Positions 1-12,241 of a stretch of DNA of 64,000 nt are shown here, one piece after another. This DNA comes from Hexactinellida sp. DTS-2022 (Eukaryota > Porifera > Hexactinellida), in the NCBI GenBank assembly GCA_028753945.1, contig JAPNXP010000004.1, positions 1,736,001-1,800,000 on the forward strand. Direction: 5' to 3'. Each line of letters starts with the position of its first letter. The first letter of the stretch is position 1. A program made the translations under genes and the position numbers. The notes under the pieces are model-generated. The model made no database searches. It was given only the letters and a program-made list of their open reading frames with translations, and was not told the DNA's origin.

Positions 1-745
1 GTATCGGCAACAGAGAGAGGTTGAAACTCAGAGAATAGATGGCGGGAGGTTGGCTCAGGATCAGAAGTTGAATTTTTAGAATGTGATATGATCGGGTTAG
101 TAGTGGAGTCGATGGTATCCCTGATGTTGTTGATCTTCATTGCGAAGAATTTGGAGAATTCTTTTGAGAGAATAGTAGCATCTGAGTGAGGTGGTAGATC
201 AAGCTTCTGCCGAATTCCAAGCAGGGCATTTGCCTTCCGAAACAGCTTCCGTTGGTCATTCCCATTCTGGCTAATCCAATCGCTGTAGTAGCATCGACGC
301 TCTCGGGTCAATAGGTTTGTTACTGAGTTCCTCTTGTGCTTTAGATCTACTAGGTCGTCAGAGTGCCTAGAGTGGCGCCATTTACGTTCGGCCTTCCTAC
401 GTAGGCGTTTGAGACTCTTGATGGTTGAGCTGTACCAGGGGACGCGATGTCGAGTAATGATGGTTTTAGTTCTCAGGGGTGCATGTTTTTCGTAGATGGA
501 ACGTAATGTGAAGTCATAGCAATTGAGAAGTTCTTCAGGGTTGTCAGGGGGATTTAAGCATAGGTCGGAGGATGCGAGATCATCAAGGAATAAAGGGAGG
601 TTGATAGATTTAGGACGGAACTTGACCTTCTGTGTGATGAGTTGCGGCTTTGAGATAGAGAGAAGACATGAGATAGAGAAGTGATCAGAGAATAATTCAT
701 CAGCTACAGGTTCAGAGTGGATGATGTCGTCAGATGATCGTGTGT
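1..745 (-). CDS. LINE (CR1/L2-like) ORF2 fragment: endonuclease end and linker
   Basis: An open frame with no stop runs leftwards from about 745 out of the window edge. It starts with residues typical of the end of an APE-type endonuclease (SSDDIIHSEPVADELFSDHF, the SDHxxI catalytic region). A basic linker follows (VPWYSSTIKSLKRLRRKAER, then KWRHSR and a RERRCYYSDWI stretch) of the kind that precedes the reverse transcriptase in CR1/L2/Jockey-like elements. The reverse transcriptase itself would lie left of position 1. There is no start codon because the fragment is internal to ORF2. The uninterrupted frame suggests a fairly young copy. It ends abruptly against a Helitron-type terminus at about 745-791, so it may be a fragment captured by a Helitron. 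Family level is inferred from the motifs; the exact clade is not certain. Confidence 0.72.
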
Positions 746-791
746 GTGGTTATGTTCTACTCAAAAGCGAAGTAGCAAGCGAAGCGCGCTA
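745..791 (+). mobile_element. Putative Helitron 3' terminus
   Basis: The segment has GTGTGTGGTT, then AAAGCGA, and ends AAGCGAAGCGCGCTAA before T. The CTRR end, the GCG/CGC mini-hairpin just upstream and insertion before T are Helitron hallmarks. A closely similar terminus lies at 29005-29053 and ends CTAG before T. The element body would lie to the left, over the LINE fragment. Confidence 0.5.
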
Positions 792-1339
792 ATATATATA
801 TATATTTAACACATAAGTTTGTGATTTGATAGTATAGATTATAGATATCATGTCAAACTGGTGAGATCTTAATTATAGGTTGCAAACGAGTGATTTAAAG
901 TAATTGGAAACGATTTTTACAAATTAGTTAACTTGCCAAATTCGACGATTTATTATCACCAGAAGAAAATGTAAGGGGTAAAAAGGGGCTGTAAGAGCGT
1001 TTTACTTAGGGAAAAGTCACTAGATAGGGTAAAATCTCATTGGTAAAGGGGAAGGTCCTAAATGGCCGAACGCGATTAGAACGCAAATACGGATTAGACT
1101 GAAAAAATAAAGCCCTTTCAGTCGCATTTAATGCCTTTTCAATGAAAAAAACAGGTTATCAAGTGCTTCGAATAAGCGCTAGGAAGCTTATTTTCCGTGG
1201 GCAACTTACCCTGACTTTTTTTAATATATAAATTAATTTTGCAGGGTTCTAGTGGTTTCAGTGGATTAATTTAAGCAACGATAACTTGGGTCCATCTGAC
1301 TCAAATTGAATAGACGGGGAAATGGTAAGGTAATCATTG
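792..1339. other. AT-rich spacer
   Basis: It starts with a short (TA)n run. No coding frame, terminal repeat or RNA gene was recognised. Confidence 0.5.
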
Positions 1340-1855
1340 TTAGTTTTTGAGTTATGAGTCATTTAGGAAATATACGTTTCCCTGGCAACCGAGAAATGTG
1401 TCAACATTCCATTTATAATTTCTATATATTTTGTTCAACTAGTTTTAGTATTACTATTTAGCAATTTGAAGATTTATAACGCGATTAAATATGTTATAGT
1501 CAGGCTATAAAACACGATAATTCGCACCAAAAAATAAGATCATCAGATGATGACACATAGTTGTAGCACGCGGTCCGGCTGGTGCGGCCATGGCCGGACC
1601 AGTTTTCATATATTCTACTATAATATATAGGACGGTCCGGTTTTAGCAGGACCACTTAAACTCTTTGGCCGGAGATTTTTCAGAGCCGTGCGACGCCCGT
1701 GTGACATATCATAATTCTGAAGGGTGATATGTATACCTTGATACCATATTCCTATATATGTAGTTGTAATACATTTTTCAGCTCTATCATCACTAAATAT
1801 AGGGATAAAACAGATTTTTTGAATAGAAAACCGGAATCCTATTTTTCGATGTTTA
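1340..1855. repeat. Single-arm copy of the Pal-1 foldback repeat, with a GC-rich insert
   Basis: The sequence matches one arm of the palindrome at 39054-40311: the motif around GAGTTATGAGTCATTTAGG, then TTTATAACGCG, AAACACGATAAT and ATTCTGAAGGGTG in the same order. Relative to the other copies it is interrupted at about 1557-1704 by GC-rich DNA (GGTCCGGCTGG / GGACGGTCCGG). The ends of that insert are not clear. Confidence 0.6.
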
Positions 1856-1899
1856 TGCAGCATGTTTAGCAGTATTTAAAGTAGGCAGAGCATTTCGTT

Positions 1900-2056
1900 A
1901 GAAAAAATTCAAAGATTTTGTCATTTTATTAAACTTAACATATCATTTTATGTCAACATCCATTTTGAAGGAACTATTAATGTTATTATGCTGCTAAGCT
2001 TAAATATATGAATTAATAACATTAAAGTTCAATACTTTTGGCCAAGTAGGTGTGTG
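1900..2056. repeat. Partial Tc1/mariner-like MITE (right end)
   Basis: It is about 150 bp similar to the right part of the complete MITE at 47434-47996: AAATTCAAAGATTTTG, then GTTATTATGCTG, ending with AATACTTTTGGCC. The left end was not found. Confidence 0.5.
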
Positions 2057-3161
2057 TATATGTACAATAATAAAGTCGGAGTCTCGGATTCACGTCGCAT
2101 AAAAACTAAAAATCTTTCAATTTAGGACTAATAATAATGTAAACTTGAACTTAATTATGGCATAGAAAATTAGAGATCAAATTTATGGTTTTGCATGAAT
2201 TCACTTTGGCATATCATACTGAAAACATTCAAACTAAATTTAAAGGTTATTGTAATTTAATACGATCTAAACACCGAACCCCCCTGGGATTCTAATTCCT
2301 CAAAAGTAAACTATTCAAGACGAACATGGCCTCAAGGTGTTAAGACCCATTTCAATAGGAATAACCTGTAATCCATTGTAAAGAAATTCTATACAGCTTA
2401 ATAAAAGTATACTAGATAGATGAGTTGAAAAATGAAATTCACAGTGGGTTATGGCAGGGAATAGTCCAATTATTGGGGTCTATATTCATGTGTTTTCAGT
2501 TTGCGCAAAGCTCAAAAAGCCTCAAAAACCCAATACGAGTTCATAGTTCGTTGCTCTGATGTGGAAAATTGTTCTTCAGTGCTCAGATGTTCTTATTAAA
2601 CAATATTTGCCATACTTTTGTGGAACCAAAAAGATATACTACTAAATAGTAGCGAATAATTTGTTTTTGCATTTTCATACAACACAAAGTGACAATGGAT
2701 TTCGCTAAAATATTCAAAGTCGCACACTAAGATTTCCATAATCTATTCTAACAACATTAATCTAAAACCTGTCAAAATTTCTCGTTGATCTTTGATGTAC
2801 TTTTTTTCCCGTTTACCTGAAATTTCAATTTCAAATATTTTGAACAATTTTGGACATAAGAGTTTTTATCTCCAGTTAAAATTAAAATGCATCAGTCTTA
2901 CAGTAAATCAGTATATAAATATATATTTAGCATATTCATTTTGTATATATTTGAATACAAAATAACCACGATTCCTTATACATACTAATTCAGAGTGGAA
3001 TGAAATATGTTGTTTTTTAGAATTCTCAAAACCACAAATGGAACTATATATTTTATATAATTCAAAAGTACTTTCATAGGCGTCCGATAAATGGAACAAA
3101 TTATGGTTATTAATGTTCTCTATTGACCTTTGTCTTCCAATAACACTAGCTAACTATCCAA
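2057..3161. other. AT-rich spacer upstream of P-like copy 1
   Basis: No gene, terminal repeat or tandem array was recognised. The left terminal repeat expected for the P-like relic downstream was not found here. Confidence 0.45.
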
Positions 3162-5722
3162 ATGCCCAATTCTTGTTCAGCCCCAGGTTGCAAGAGTAAT
3201 CCCATGCTTTCGGATGCCAAAAGCCCCACCTGAACTAAAGCAAGCCTGGATTCGAGCTCTACATCGAGAACATATTGACGAACTGAAAGATGTATTCGTT
3301 TGTATCGAACATTTTTGAGCAGATGTGTTGAACATATACACAAGGTACCGAATGGAGATGGTACATTCAGAGAAATCCCTCGAGCAAGTCCCAAGTTAAA
3401 GGATGGGCAATCCCATGTTTCCTACCTGGATATTCTTCATACTACTCTAGCCAGTCCTCCACCAAGCGTAATCGCCTCTCATCTGAATCACAAGAAATAG
3501 ATCTAGTGAACCAAGCGATCAATTTCAGCCTACAATTTGAAAACCAAGAGAACGAGAAGTTTGCTGTCAGATTTTTCCAGGATATCAAAGCTAAGTTGTC
3601 ACTACTTAGTTTAACCAATTGGTCAATGTGGTTTCCTGATGACCACCATATAATTTTTATGCAGCCGAGGAAGATAAAAAAAACATTATATCTGTTGATC
3701 TATACTTACAAGTAGGTGCAGATCTGTTAACCAATGCGTTTTTCCGTGGAGATCCTTTTCCGATATCTAAGAGCTGTATCAGTGATATTCGAGAAGTTGA
3801 AACCCTTCTATGTGAGATTTCATTAAATTCTTTAGATACACCATCACTAACATCAAACAGTTCTGTATCTCCAGATAAACATATTTGCCAGGCTAAGGTG
3901 CATATTACTGAAGCTATTGATGTACTGCATTCTACAAATTTAGAGCCTCCTGTGACTGATTGACCTGAAATTTGTCACCTTAATTTTTTCATTTGCCAAC
4001 TAGAAAATTACAATATTCCAAAAAAAAGGCGTAGGTATAATGTCATTACCCAGATATTGGCACTTAAGGCTCATCTTATCTCGCCTACTTGCTATCGATA
4101 CCTTCAGAATTTATCTTGTACATCTCACCCTCACTCTAACACATTGGACAAACTATATTCTTCATTGGGACTTGAACATGAATATATTACACATCTTGCG
4201 AAGGTAACTTCAGGCTAAAGTATGGAACAAAAAAAACATCATTGTTCAAATGTACGAAATTCATGTAAAAGCCGACATCTCGTACAAGGCTGGAAAAATA
4301 TATGGTACTAGCTTGAACCCTGAAGATCCTACCAAAACCGTGTTCGCAATAAAGATTTCCAGTCTGTATAAAAAGTGGTCTTGTATCGTCCGTTTGTTAC
4401 CTTGTTCCTCAATCTCGGCTGAAAAGATATTCCCGGTCATTAAATCCTGCATTATTGATATAGAGAATTGTGGATTAAGAGTACATGTTATCTGCACCGA
4501 CAATTATCCCTTAAATGTAAGTTTATTCAGATTTTTCTCTCCAATTGGTACACACAAACACAAGTCCCGTATCCTTATGATGATAATCGGAAACTTTTCT
4601 TACTTTTGATTTTGTACACATTTTGAAAACGATCCGAAATAATTGGCTGAATCAAAAAGATTATAACAAATCATTTGTTTATCCAAAGTTTTATGTCAAT
4701 TTATGACATTAATTTAGATGCTACTATTCATTACCAAGTTAATTTTGCTTCTTTTTTAGCTCCTCGGCTATCAGCAAAAGCTTGCTACCCAACAAATATT
4801 GAGCGACAGAATGTCAAACTTGCTCTCAAAATTATACATGAATCTACCTTAGCAGCTTTAACCATCCAAAATGAATCTACATAGACATCCTGAGTTGAAA
4901 ACACACACATCTCATTTTGTTGAAATTATCTTAAATTTATTGAAAATATTTAACGTGAATACTCCCTATAAAGATATTCGTTTGAATGAAAAGTTTGTGT
5001 CGTCCTTTAACACAAAATGATGAGCTTTTTCTTTTAAATCCCGAATAGTGAAATGGTTAGAAGTTTGGGAAAGTTTATCTAATAAAAATGGCAAATTAAA
5101 CAAGCAAACATTTCTTAGTTCTAGACATGCTAGCACTGCATTACCTTCGATTTGCAACTAATTAGTTGAAAACTGTGGATTCTCATATTTGATAACCTAA
5201 TTTTTGCAGACGGACCCATTAGAGCACCATTTTGGCCTTTACAGGATAATGTCTGGTTCAAATTATCATATTTATTTTCTACAAATTCTCGAAATCGAAC
5301 GCCGGTAAAGAGTATCTAACATCTTAAAATTATTTTCTGACCAAGCAAAAACTAACCAACTTTCTATCCAAACCTTTATTCAGTCTTTTACCTCAATGAA
5401 TCCTGAAACTACTGATGATCCAAATTATTTGGATCCTTTTCTTGATGAAATTGAAGATCTATCAGTCATAGAAATTGACTCACATGTACTTCAAGCTTTG
5501 TCTTTTATTGCAGGCTATTCTATTCGCCAATATTTGAAACGCAAGGAAGCATGTACGTCATGTACTCAATTATTAACTCTGAAGAAAGACTTCCTTCTTG
5601 AAGAATTGGCACACACACAGTTCGAGCTCATATCTCTCTGCGATCGTGGCCAACTCAAGTATCCTACTGAACCTGCTCTTGATGTCATAGTGACAGTTTG
5701 GAAGCTATTTATTGCGATCTGA
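3162..5722 (+). pseudogene. P-element-like (THAP) transposase relic, copy 1, intron-less
   Basis: Frame-broken transposase of the THAP/P superfamily, which would cut and paste DNA through an RNase H-like core. The start ATG at 3162 begins a C2CH THAP finger (CSAPGCKSN, later VCIEHF) broken by a frameshift near 3200. Downstream, in shifting frames, come IPCFLPGYSSYYS, a linker, the signature EIHVKADISYKAGKI (about 4255), CTDNYP, VHILKTIRNNWL (about 4615), DPLEHHFGLYR (about 5215) and the C-terminal FIAGYSIRQYLKRKEACTSC (about 5510). It parallels copy 2 (17448-20384) block for block. It reads straight through the site where copy 2 has a 61-bp intron (TQ|IL near 4054). Its 3' end is cut off before the hAT element at 5897, and no terminal inverted repeats were seen. 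The family assignment is firm; it cannot be functional. Confidence 0.82.
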
Positions 5723-5896
5723 ACAAAATACCCAATTAATGGAGATGCTCGTCAATGGAGCATCTAGAGGCATTCTGACCGAACTTGCAATCATTTATTT
5801 AGATAATGGAGGTTACTCTGAGATGTGGAATGAAAATTGTCGTTCATGCAATATTTCCGGGAAATAGTCGTAATGACTAAATACTAACACCTAGAG

Positions 5897-7845
5897 CAGG
5901 GGTCGGCAAACTTTTCGGACTATTAGGCCATTTCAAGGGGTTAAGAAGGCGCGCTAGGTCAGAATAAACAAGATGTCTAGGGAAGTGGTGTTTTGTTCAA
6001 GAATACAATACAATCAATGGGAAACATGATGTTGCATTTTCTTGGAGACAGATACAATATCAGGTTCCAATGATGAGGTGGTCAGTAACAGTATGTCATT
6101 TAGCTGATCGTCAGTGAGCTGAGAGCGCAGCTTGTTCTTACAATACTTCATCTTGGAGAACAGCTGCTCGCACGAGTAAGTGCTTCCAAACATTGCTATC
6201 ACACACTTGGAACGGGCCAACAACATAGGAAACTGAGCATGTGGAAGCTGACGGTAGAAGTGTATGAGAGTAGTGGAAGAAGTAAACTTGGACAAGAGAA
6301 CGTCCGAAGCCTGCAGCTCAATCAACTCCAATTGCACATCAGTGGGGGCGTCGTCATAGGGAAAGTCAAAAGGAGTGCGATGATCTTGAACTCTTGCGAA
6401 TGAGAGCGAACATCAGTGAAGCGCGAAGAAAATTCATTTCGCAGGGTTGACAGGACACTGACGCATTCTTCAGTGTCAACGAGGGCTGCATCACACTGGA
6501 CGAGGTGGGGGAAATAGAAGTAGTCTCTCTTGCACAGCTGTTTCTCCCACAGCTACAGCTTCACTTCGAATGCTCGAACGTGGGCATCCCTATTTGTGAT
6601 GAGCACGTCACGTCCTTGCAGCTTCAGGTTAAGTTCGTTAAGGTGAGAGCTGATATCAGTGAGGAAGCCCAACCGACAGAGCCAAACCTCGTCAGAGAAC
6701 TCTTGAAAGCCCCTGAGGCCCCTCTCATTGACAAAGGAAACGATCTCGTGGCGGAGGGCGAAGACTCGCTTCAAGACGTTGCCACGACTGAGCAAGCGAA
6801 CCTCAGTGTGGAAAGTAGATCACCATAATCAGCCTCTGCAGCTTCGCACATCTGCTTGAAGATGCGGTGGTTGAGTGGACGAGCAAGCACTGTGTTCACT
6901 AGCTTCACCACAACAGACATGATGTCCTTTATGCCTGCTGCCTTGGCACACAAGGCTTCCTGGTGAACGATGCAGTGCACCATGCGTATCTCCTGCGCAC
7001 AGCCTAAAGAGCGGCAGTGGTAGTTGAGCAGCTGCGAAAGTTACTTGGTAGATCCAACCATGGCAGGGGCACCATCAGTAGTTACCGAGACGAGCTTCGA
7101 CAGGTCGAAAACACTCAAAGCAGGAAAGAGGGCATTGAGGACATCTTGGCCAGTAGTCCTTCCTTTCATCAGGATGAGGCGGAGAAACTCCTCGACTACC
7201 TCCAGGTCTTCCTTGACGCCACGCACAAAGATGGATAGCTGCGCAGTGTTCTTGATATCACAGCTCTCGTCCAAGGCGATGGAGAATACATCGAAGTATT
7301 GAAAATCGTGGACATCGAAGACCGGGACATCAGAGGCCAAGTCCTCCACGCGTCGAGTCACAGTGCGGGCGGACAGCGGGATTGCCTTGAAATCGTCGTG
7401 TTGCTCGGGACAAATAACGTCAACAGCAGCAAGTATACAATCCATTGCAAAGTCTGCATCAGTGAAGGGATGCATTTTCTTGGCAATCAATAAGGACACT
7501 TCATAAGAGGCACGAGTGCGACGCTCAGCAGATTCAGAAGCTTTGGAGACCTGTTTCTTGAAGATGGACGACTGCTGATCTAATCGTGACTGCAAGCGGG
7601 AAGCCTCAGTCTTCCGCTGATCCAAGGTATAGTCTCTGTATGTGTGCGCGTGCTTGACATTAAAATGCCCCTCGAGATTCGACCGCTTGAAAGTCCTGTT
7701 GGTGTAATTGCACACTAAACACAGTGCTTCGTTGCCGCGTTGGACGAAGAAGAACTCGTCAGGTCCATTCGGGGATAAAGACCCGATGTTCGAGGTCAAA
7801 CTTCCGGATACTGGTTACTGCGCGTTGCTTCTGCTCTTTAGGCAT
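5897..7845 (-). mobile_element. hAT element relic with one terminus
   Basis: The left (3') terminus is CAGGGGTCGGCAAACTTTT, preceded by ACCTAGAG. Its first 14 bases match the complete MITE at 35263-36225, which suggests one family. No partner terminus or duplicated target was found to the right of the transposase start, so the 5' end is probably lost. Confidence 0.7.
6014..7845 (-). pseudogene. hAT transposase (FAM200/ZBED5/GTF2IRD2-like), degenerate
   Basis: Reads right to left from an ATG at 7845 (MPKEQKQRAVTS). A frameshift near 7770 leads into a BED-like zinc finger region (CLVCNYTNRTFKRSNLEGHF, then KH). The RNase H-like core has IALDESCDIKNTAQLSIF (a catalytic Asp is expected in ALDES) and VSVTTDGAPAMVG. 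After a stop at 7041 it continues as HCIVHQEALCAK and, after more frameshifts, LSRGNVLKRVF. The C-terminal dimerisation domain reads MFGSTYSCEQLFSKMKYCKN and LTDDQLNDIL, ending at a natural stop at 6014. Total length of about 610 codons fits the family. Several breaks make it non-functional. Confidence 0.87.
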
Positions 7846-7961
7846 GGTAATTGGGTTACTGAGCGAAAGCTATATGTCGGTATTCTAATCATGAAATATA
7901 AGCAAAAAGAAAATTGATCAGCATTGAACACGCGAAGTGTTCTAATTGGACGATTGAGTAT

Positions 7962-8073
7962 ATTTTATTATAGGAAATTAACGCTCCAAAAAATTAACGC
8001 CCCTTGAGCGTAGATTTCCATTACTTTAATTTCATTCTCGTTGATTTCATGGAGCGTTAATTTCCTATAATAA
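7962..8073. mobile_element. Short MITE with 23-bp perfect inverted repeats
   Basis: About 112 bp, ending in an inverted repeat of TATTATAGGAAATTAACG plus CTCCA. No duplicated target could be fixed, so the superfamily is unknown. Confidence 0.55.
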
Positions 8074-8074
8074 A

Positions 8075-8625
8075 GTACTTTAATTAATATATACATAGTG
8101 CTGGAATTTATAAGTTAAATCAATATAATTATCGCAAGTTGAAACAATAGAGTAGGATTTAACAAGTTAAATCAACAAAATTATTACAAGTTGAAACAAT
8201 AGAATTAGATTTAACAGTTTTATTGAAATTCAAATGTGCGTAAACAAAGAAATTTCAAACCCCATTAATGGCAGAAAATAAACCCATAATTAAAAAAATT
8301 CTTATCCAATCAGACGCAGAATTTTATGATGAATCCAATGGTAAAATAAAAATTGGGGGTTTAGTAAAAGATTTTTTGAGTTATGGACCAGACAAATTTT
8401 GAAAGGTGTTGAAGATGTGTCCAAAATGTGTTAATCAAAAATCGTAACCCCAGGTGCAAATTAGACGGTCCAACCGCACCTGCACCCCAAGTTTCAGCCC
8501 ATCAACTATAAAGCTCTGGCCAGGGCACCGTCTACGGAGAAAATAATATAAATAATAATAAAGGCAGTGATTTCAATACTGGGCCACTATACTATAGTAT
8601 AGTCGGCACAGTAAAATATCAATAT
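8075..8625 (-). repeat. Inverted copy of the 32-kb repeat family
   Basis: This is the reverse complement, with substitutions, of about 31910-32530. It includes GTTACGATTTTTGATTAAC, AAATTCTGCGTCTGAT and the 18-bp palindrome ACTATACTATAGTATAGT inside a TGGCCCAGTATT context. It directly precedes the OTU-bearing element. Confidence 0.65.
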
Positions 8626-8688
8626 TCATATGAGATATAGCTTGGAAAAGTTGAACATCTATTTACTTTAGATTATATATTTCCATAA

Positions 8689-8800
8689 GCGCAGTATTCA
8701 ACGGACTCTGAGCACAGATCAAATCAAATTTTGAGGCCACTTCCCATAATTGGATTTGTCAAAAATTAGAGACCTTAAAGGGGAGATACGGACGTTTTTA
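8689..8800 (+). repeat. Left terminal inverted repeat of the OTU element
   Basis: Pairs with 13052-13154 with scattered mismatches and small indels. Shared blocks include CTGAGCACAGATCAAATC and CCTTAAAGGGGAGATA. Confidence 0.7.
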
Positions 8801-9893
8801 ATTCTAGATAAAAAACCTTTAATATTTATGTTTAATATTCATTTCTTTACATTATGCGTGAGCACAAAAAAAAGATTTTTTGACAACTATTTTTCGAATT
8901 TGAATTTAAAACTTTGCTAAGTTTGTATACATGTTTGTGACTATGCAACGTTTCTTATGTCAAAATATTTTAAAAAAATATTTATTTTCCTAAGAAATAC
9001 TATTGAAATAATTTTTCACTTATTCACTGATCACGTCAGTACCCTTTTAATACATTTTCAATGAGCATACTTCAAGTTATAATTTTAGACACTTTGCCAT
9101 TGTTGAAACTGAATAAAAATGGTGTCATTCAATAGAAGAGACGTTTATATTTCAAAAACATATATATTGATTTCAATTGTTTTTGCACTTAATGACCCAT
9201 TAAACAAAATTCAAACTTCGAAATATTTTCCAATTTATGAATTGCTATGCTAGTAAGCTTCCTGTATTGCCCAACATTGGGGTAGCTAGCATATCTCGTT
9301 TAATGTGCTCAGGACGTTCTAGCCATCATTTTTGGTGGAAACTAAAATTCAAGAATTTAAGGCTACCAGCACCATTTAACACCCCAGTATTATAGTGGTT
9401 TCAAACTATTTTATTTAAAGGATTTGTAGGATTCATTACAAACGAACTAATCAACCAACAGATTGTTGCAACCATAACAGTTTTATTGTAACACCCGCAA
9501 ACAATTGTATAGAGATGGTATCTATCCTAAACAAATTACACTTTCCATCTAAATGTTTCTCTATAAAAACCATAACAATTGATAATTAGATAACCTAACA
9601 ATTATTCTGATTTCTACAAAAAAAAATTTCGATACTGACATAAATTTAATGGACAAAGGTAATTATAATAAAAGTAACTATCGATTCTCCTTTCATAACT
9701 TTAAAGTAAATTTTATGATATTTTTAGCTCTACCCACTGATTTATGCAAGTTCGTCTCATTTGTGAAACAAGAGACCTTAGTCTTGAAACTTTTACACAG
9801 AGCTGCACTAACCCAAACTCTATTTGGGGCGATCTGTCCAAGTACATATTTGGGAGGAATAGAGATTATTTAAGGAAAAAGCTGTATCTTAAA

Positions 9894-11460
9894 TGGAAAA
9901 CAACGCTAGTGCAATTAAATTAATGTTGGAGAATAAAGTCCTTGATAAGCCATCTGCTTCCAGCTTTCAGGTTTGTATTAGCTTAGATGCACTTACTGTG
10001 GAAAAAGAGAACTTCTTTAATAACCTCAAATATGATGAGCAATTCGAATAATTTAGAAAACATGCTTGGCGTTAGTTCTAGTGAACCTGAGAATGTTGAT
10101 TTTCCAATTATTAATGCATTTGAAAAAGATACAAAATCATCTTATAGTAGAAATAGTTTCGGCGAGTTTTACATAGATAGAGAGAGGAGTTAAATAGCAT
10201 AAGTTACATAGATGATGATGGTAAATATCGAATGAATATAGAATGGACTAGTCCAGAGGTTCCCAACCTTTTTTAACTCGTGAACCCCCTGAAGCCTGAA
10301 AATTTGGTGGTGCACCCCCAGGACATACCTAAGCCTGAAGGATGGTATTGACAAGGGCATCGATTATAAAAACAGGATGGGGGTGAACATCATATGGTGT
10401 CATTAGGATGAAAAGCGTCAGTATGTAAAAATATCACAAGGTTAATCTAAGAATACATGGATTTATAGACGATCGAGCGCAGCGAGCGAGAAAAACTTTC
10501 TGGGGGTCAAGAGGATTTTCGAATATCATTGAGTATTACTAACATTTTATGACAATAATATTTTGCTGATTTATGGAGTCTAAAAATTATGAGGTGCACC
10601 AATATTGGGGGGGATGAATGCCCAAAGATAGGTTGTGGTAAATTGACCAGTACGTACCAAGCCCTCTTTGAAAAAGAGTCGGGTAACTTACAGAACACAA
10701 TAGTAATAAATCAATATAGTCGAGTAATCAGAATTTAACTTGTAGATTATAACTATATTTTAAAAACTTTATTTTAATATGCTCATTATTCACTCCACTC
10801 CTTGTCCCGTGCACCCCCAAGGGATTCATGTACCCCAGGTTGGGAACCACTGGACTAGTCTTATAGCTAAAAATAATTCCGAAATAAATTCAATTTGTTT
10901 TTAAAGTTTAAACATTATTGGTTCAAAAAATGTGATAGTAGGAAATTTAAATCCCCGTTTTCCAAGCGTGGGCAGTATGTAAATTCTCTAATTGTATTTC
11001 TGTAACTTTTTCAATTGAGAATGATTTTAATTCAATAGATTATAATGCTATAGCTATCGGCTATCAATCCAATGGTGATATTCAGTTAGAACATTGACGA
11101 TAACCCTGAAAATTTTGAAAAAGGTACCCATAGAAAAACTTCCCCTTTTGGGAGACATTTTTAGGGGTTCTACAGTGAAATCTGTGCTAAAGTTTTAAAA
11201 TTAAAACAATTGATAACTAACAAAAATATATGTTATTATCGACAAATCCTAAAATATATCTCAACTTATTATATGCCATTGCTACCACTTTGGAGTGGAA
11301 TTATATTAAACAAAGTATATGAAACAGGGTTTCAACTGATAGTATTGCGCAGGTAGAGAACTGGTTTAAAATAGTTAAATATTCCATATTTAAATCAAAA
11401 GTAAATATTCGAGTTGGCGATTTTGTGCGACAAATTTTTGTAAATATGTTATGTCGATTT
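9894..11460 (+). pseudogene. Broken ORF of the OTU element (unidentified protein)
   Basis: The ATG at 9894 gives MENNASAIKLMLENKVLDK. A frame shift leads to a Ser/Asn-rich stretch (LGVSSSEPENVDFPIINAFE) and NIEWTS, where a hAT MITE (10254-10852) is inserted. Beyond it comes a basic stretch, KKCDSRKFKSPFSKRGQYVN (about 10931), then NDFNSIDYNAIAIGYQSNGD (about 11022). The longest single frame runs about 11093-11330 with one internal stop and contains ICAKVLKLKQLITN, RQILKYIS and YYMPLLPLWSGIIL. After a last shift it reads SIAQVENWFKIVKYSIF and NIRVGDFVRQIF. This order resembles uncharacterised mobile-element proteins as I remember them, but I can name no family. A role in transposition is inferred only from its place between the terminal repeats. 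Confidence 0.5.
10254..10852. mobile_element. hAT MITE inside the OTU element
   Basis: Ends are CAGAGGTTCCCAACCTTTTT and the complement of CAGTGGTTCCCAACCTGGGG. An exact 8-bp duplication, GACTAGTC, sits at 10246-10253 and 10853-10860. It interrupts the broken ORF after EWTS, so it came after the OTU element. Confidence 0.88.
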
Positions 11461-12045
11461 TGTCAAATGTTGAATTTACAAAATCAACAAGTCGATTTTA
11501 CAAAAACAACATGAATCAACGGAACTAAAACAAATGTTCGACTTTGGATATATTACTCGGATAAACCTAGGTTTTATTGCATTTTGTTCAGAATTCGCTT
11601 CATCCAAGTATATACTGACTTGTATGAAGATATTTTTTTAGCAAAATGAATTTTTTACTAGAATGAAAAAATATTCCAAGGTGATTTTGTAAAATCAAGG
11701 AATAAAATGTGTCGATTTTATAAAATCAACATTTTTTATTAGTTGATTTTGTAAATCGACATTTTTAATTAGTTGATTTTGTAAATCGACATTCTGAAAT
11801 GTCGATTTTACAAAATCAACATTTAAGAATGACGATTTTACAAGATCAACATTTCAGAATGTCGATTTTTCAAAATCAACTAATAAAAATGATGATTTAT
11901 AAAATCAAATAATTAAAAATGTCGATTTTATAAAATCAACTATTTTACAAATTAAACTTAAGTTTGTATGTTGATTTGACAAAATCGACATTTTGGATGT
12001 TGATTTTGTAAAATCGACTATTTGACAAAATCGACATAACATATA
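11413..12045. repeat. Array of near-palindromic 20-bp repeats at about 30-bp spacing
   Basis: At least twelve copies of GTCGATTTTACAAAATCAAC or its reverse complement. Starts near 11681, 11711, 11742, 11772, 11801, 11832, 11861, 11891 and 11921 keep a spacing close to 30 bp, with less regular copies at 11453, 11470-11510, 11970, 12000 and 12024. The units are nearly self-complementary. They lie between the broken ORF and the OTU part of the same element. They may be protein-binding sites or a palindromic minisatellite; function is unknown. Confidence 0.8.
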
Positions 12046-12241
12046 TACAGGATAGATTGGCCTCAAAAACATTTGCATTTCATCCTTTGGACAACAGAGT
12101 ATTTAAGGCTAAGAAAAGAAATATTGAAGTTAGTAATGAGGAAGAATGTAAAGAGATCTGGCAAAGGAGGAAAATTAGCAAAAATAGTGACATAAATAAA
12201 ATAGATATAGTATTTGGAAAGTTAAAAGAGACGTATTTATA

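Noticed and set aside
8075..8625. Left part of the OTU element
   Set aside because: It lies outside the facing terminal repeats and belongs to the independent 32-kb repeat family.
11681..11945. CRISPR-like regular spacing of 20-bp repeats
   Set aside because: The genome is eukaryotic, the about 10-bp intervals are too short and AT-rich to be spacers, repeats occur in both orientations and no cas-like gene is near. It is a palindromic minisatellite.
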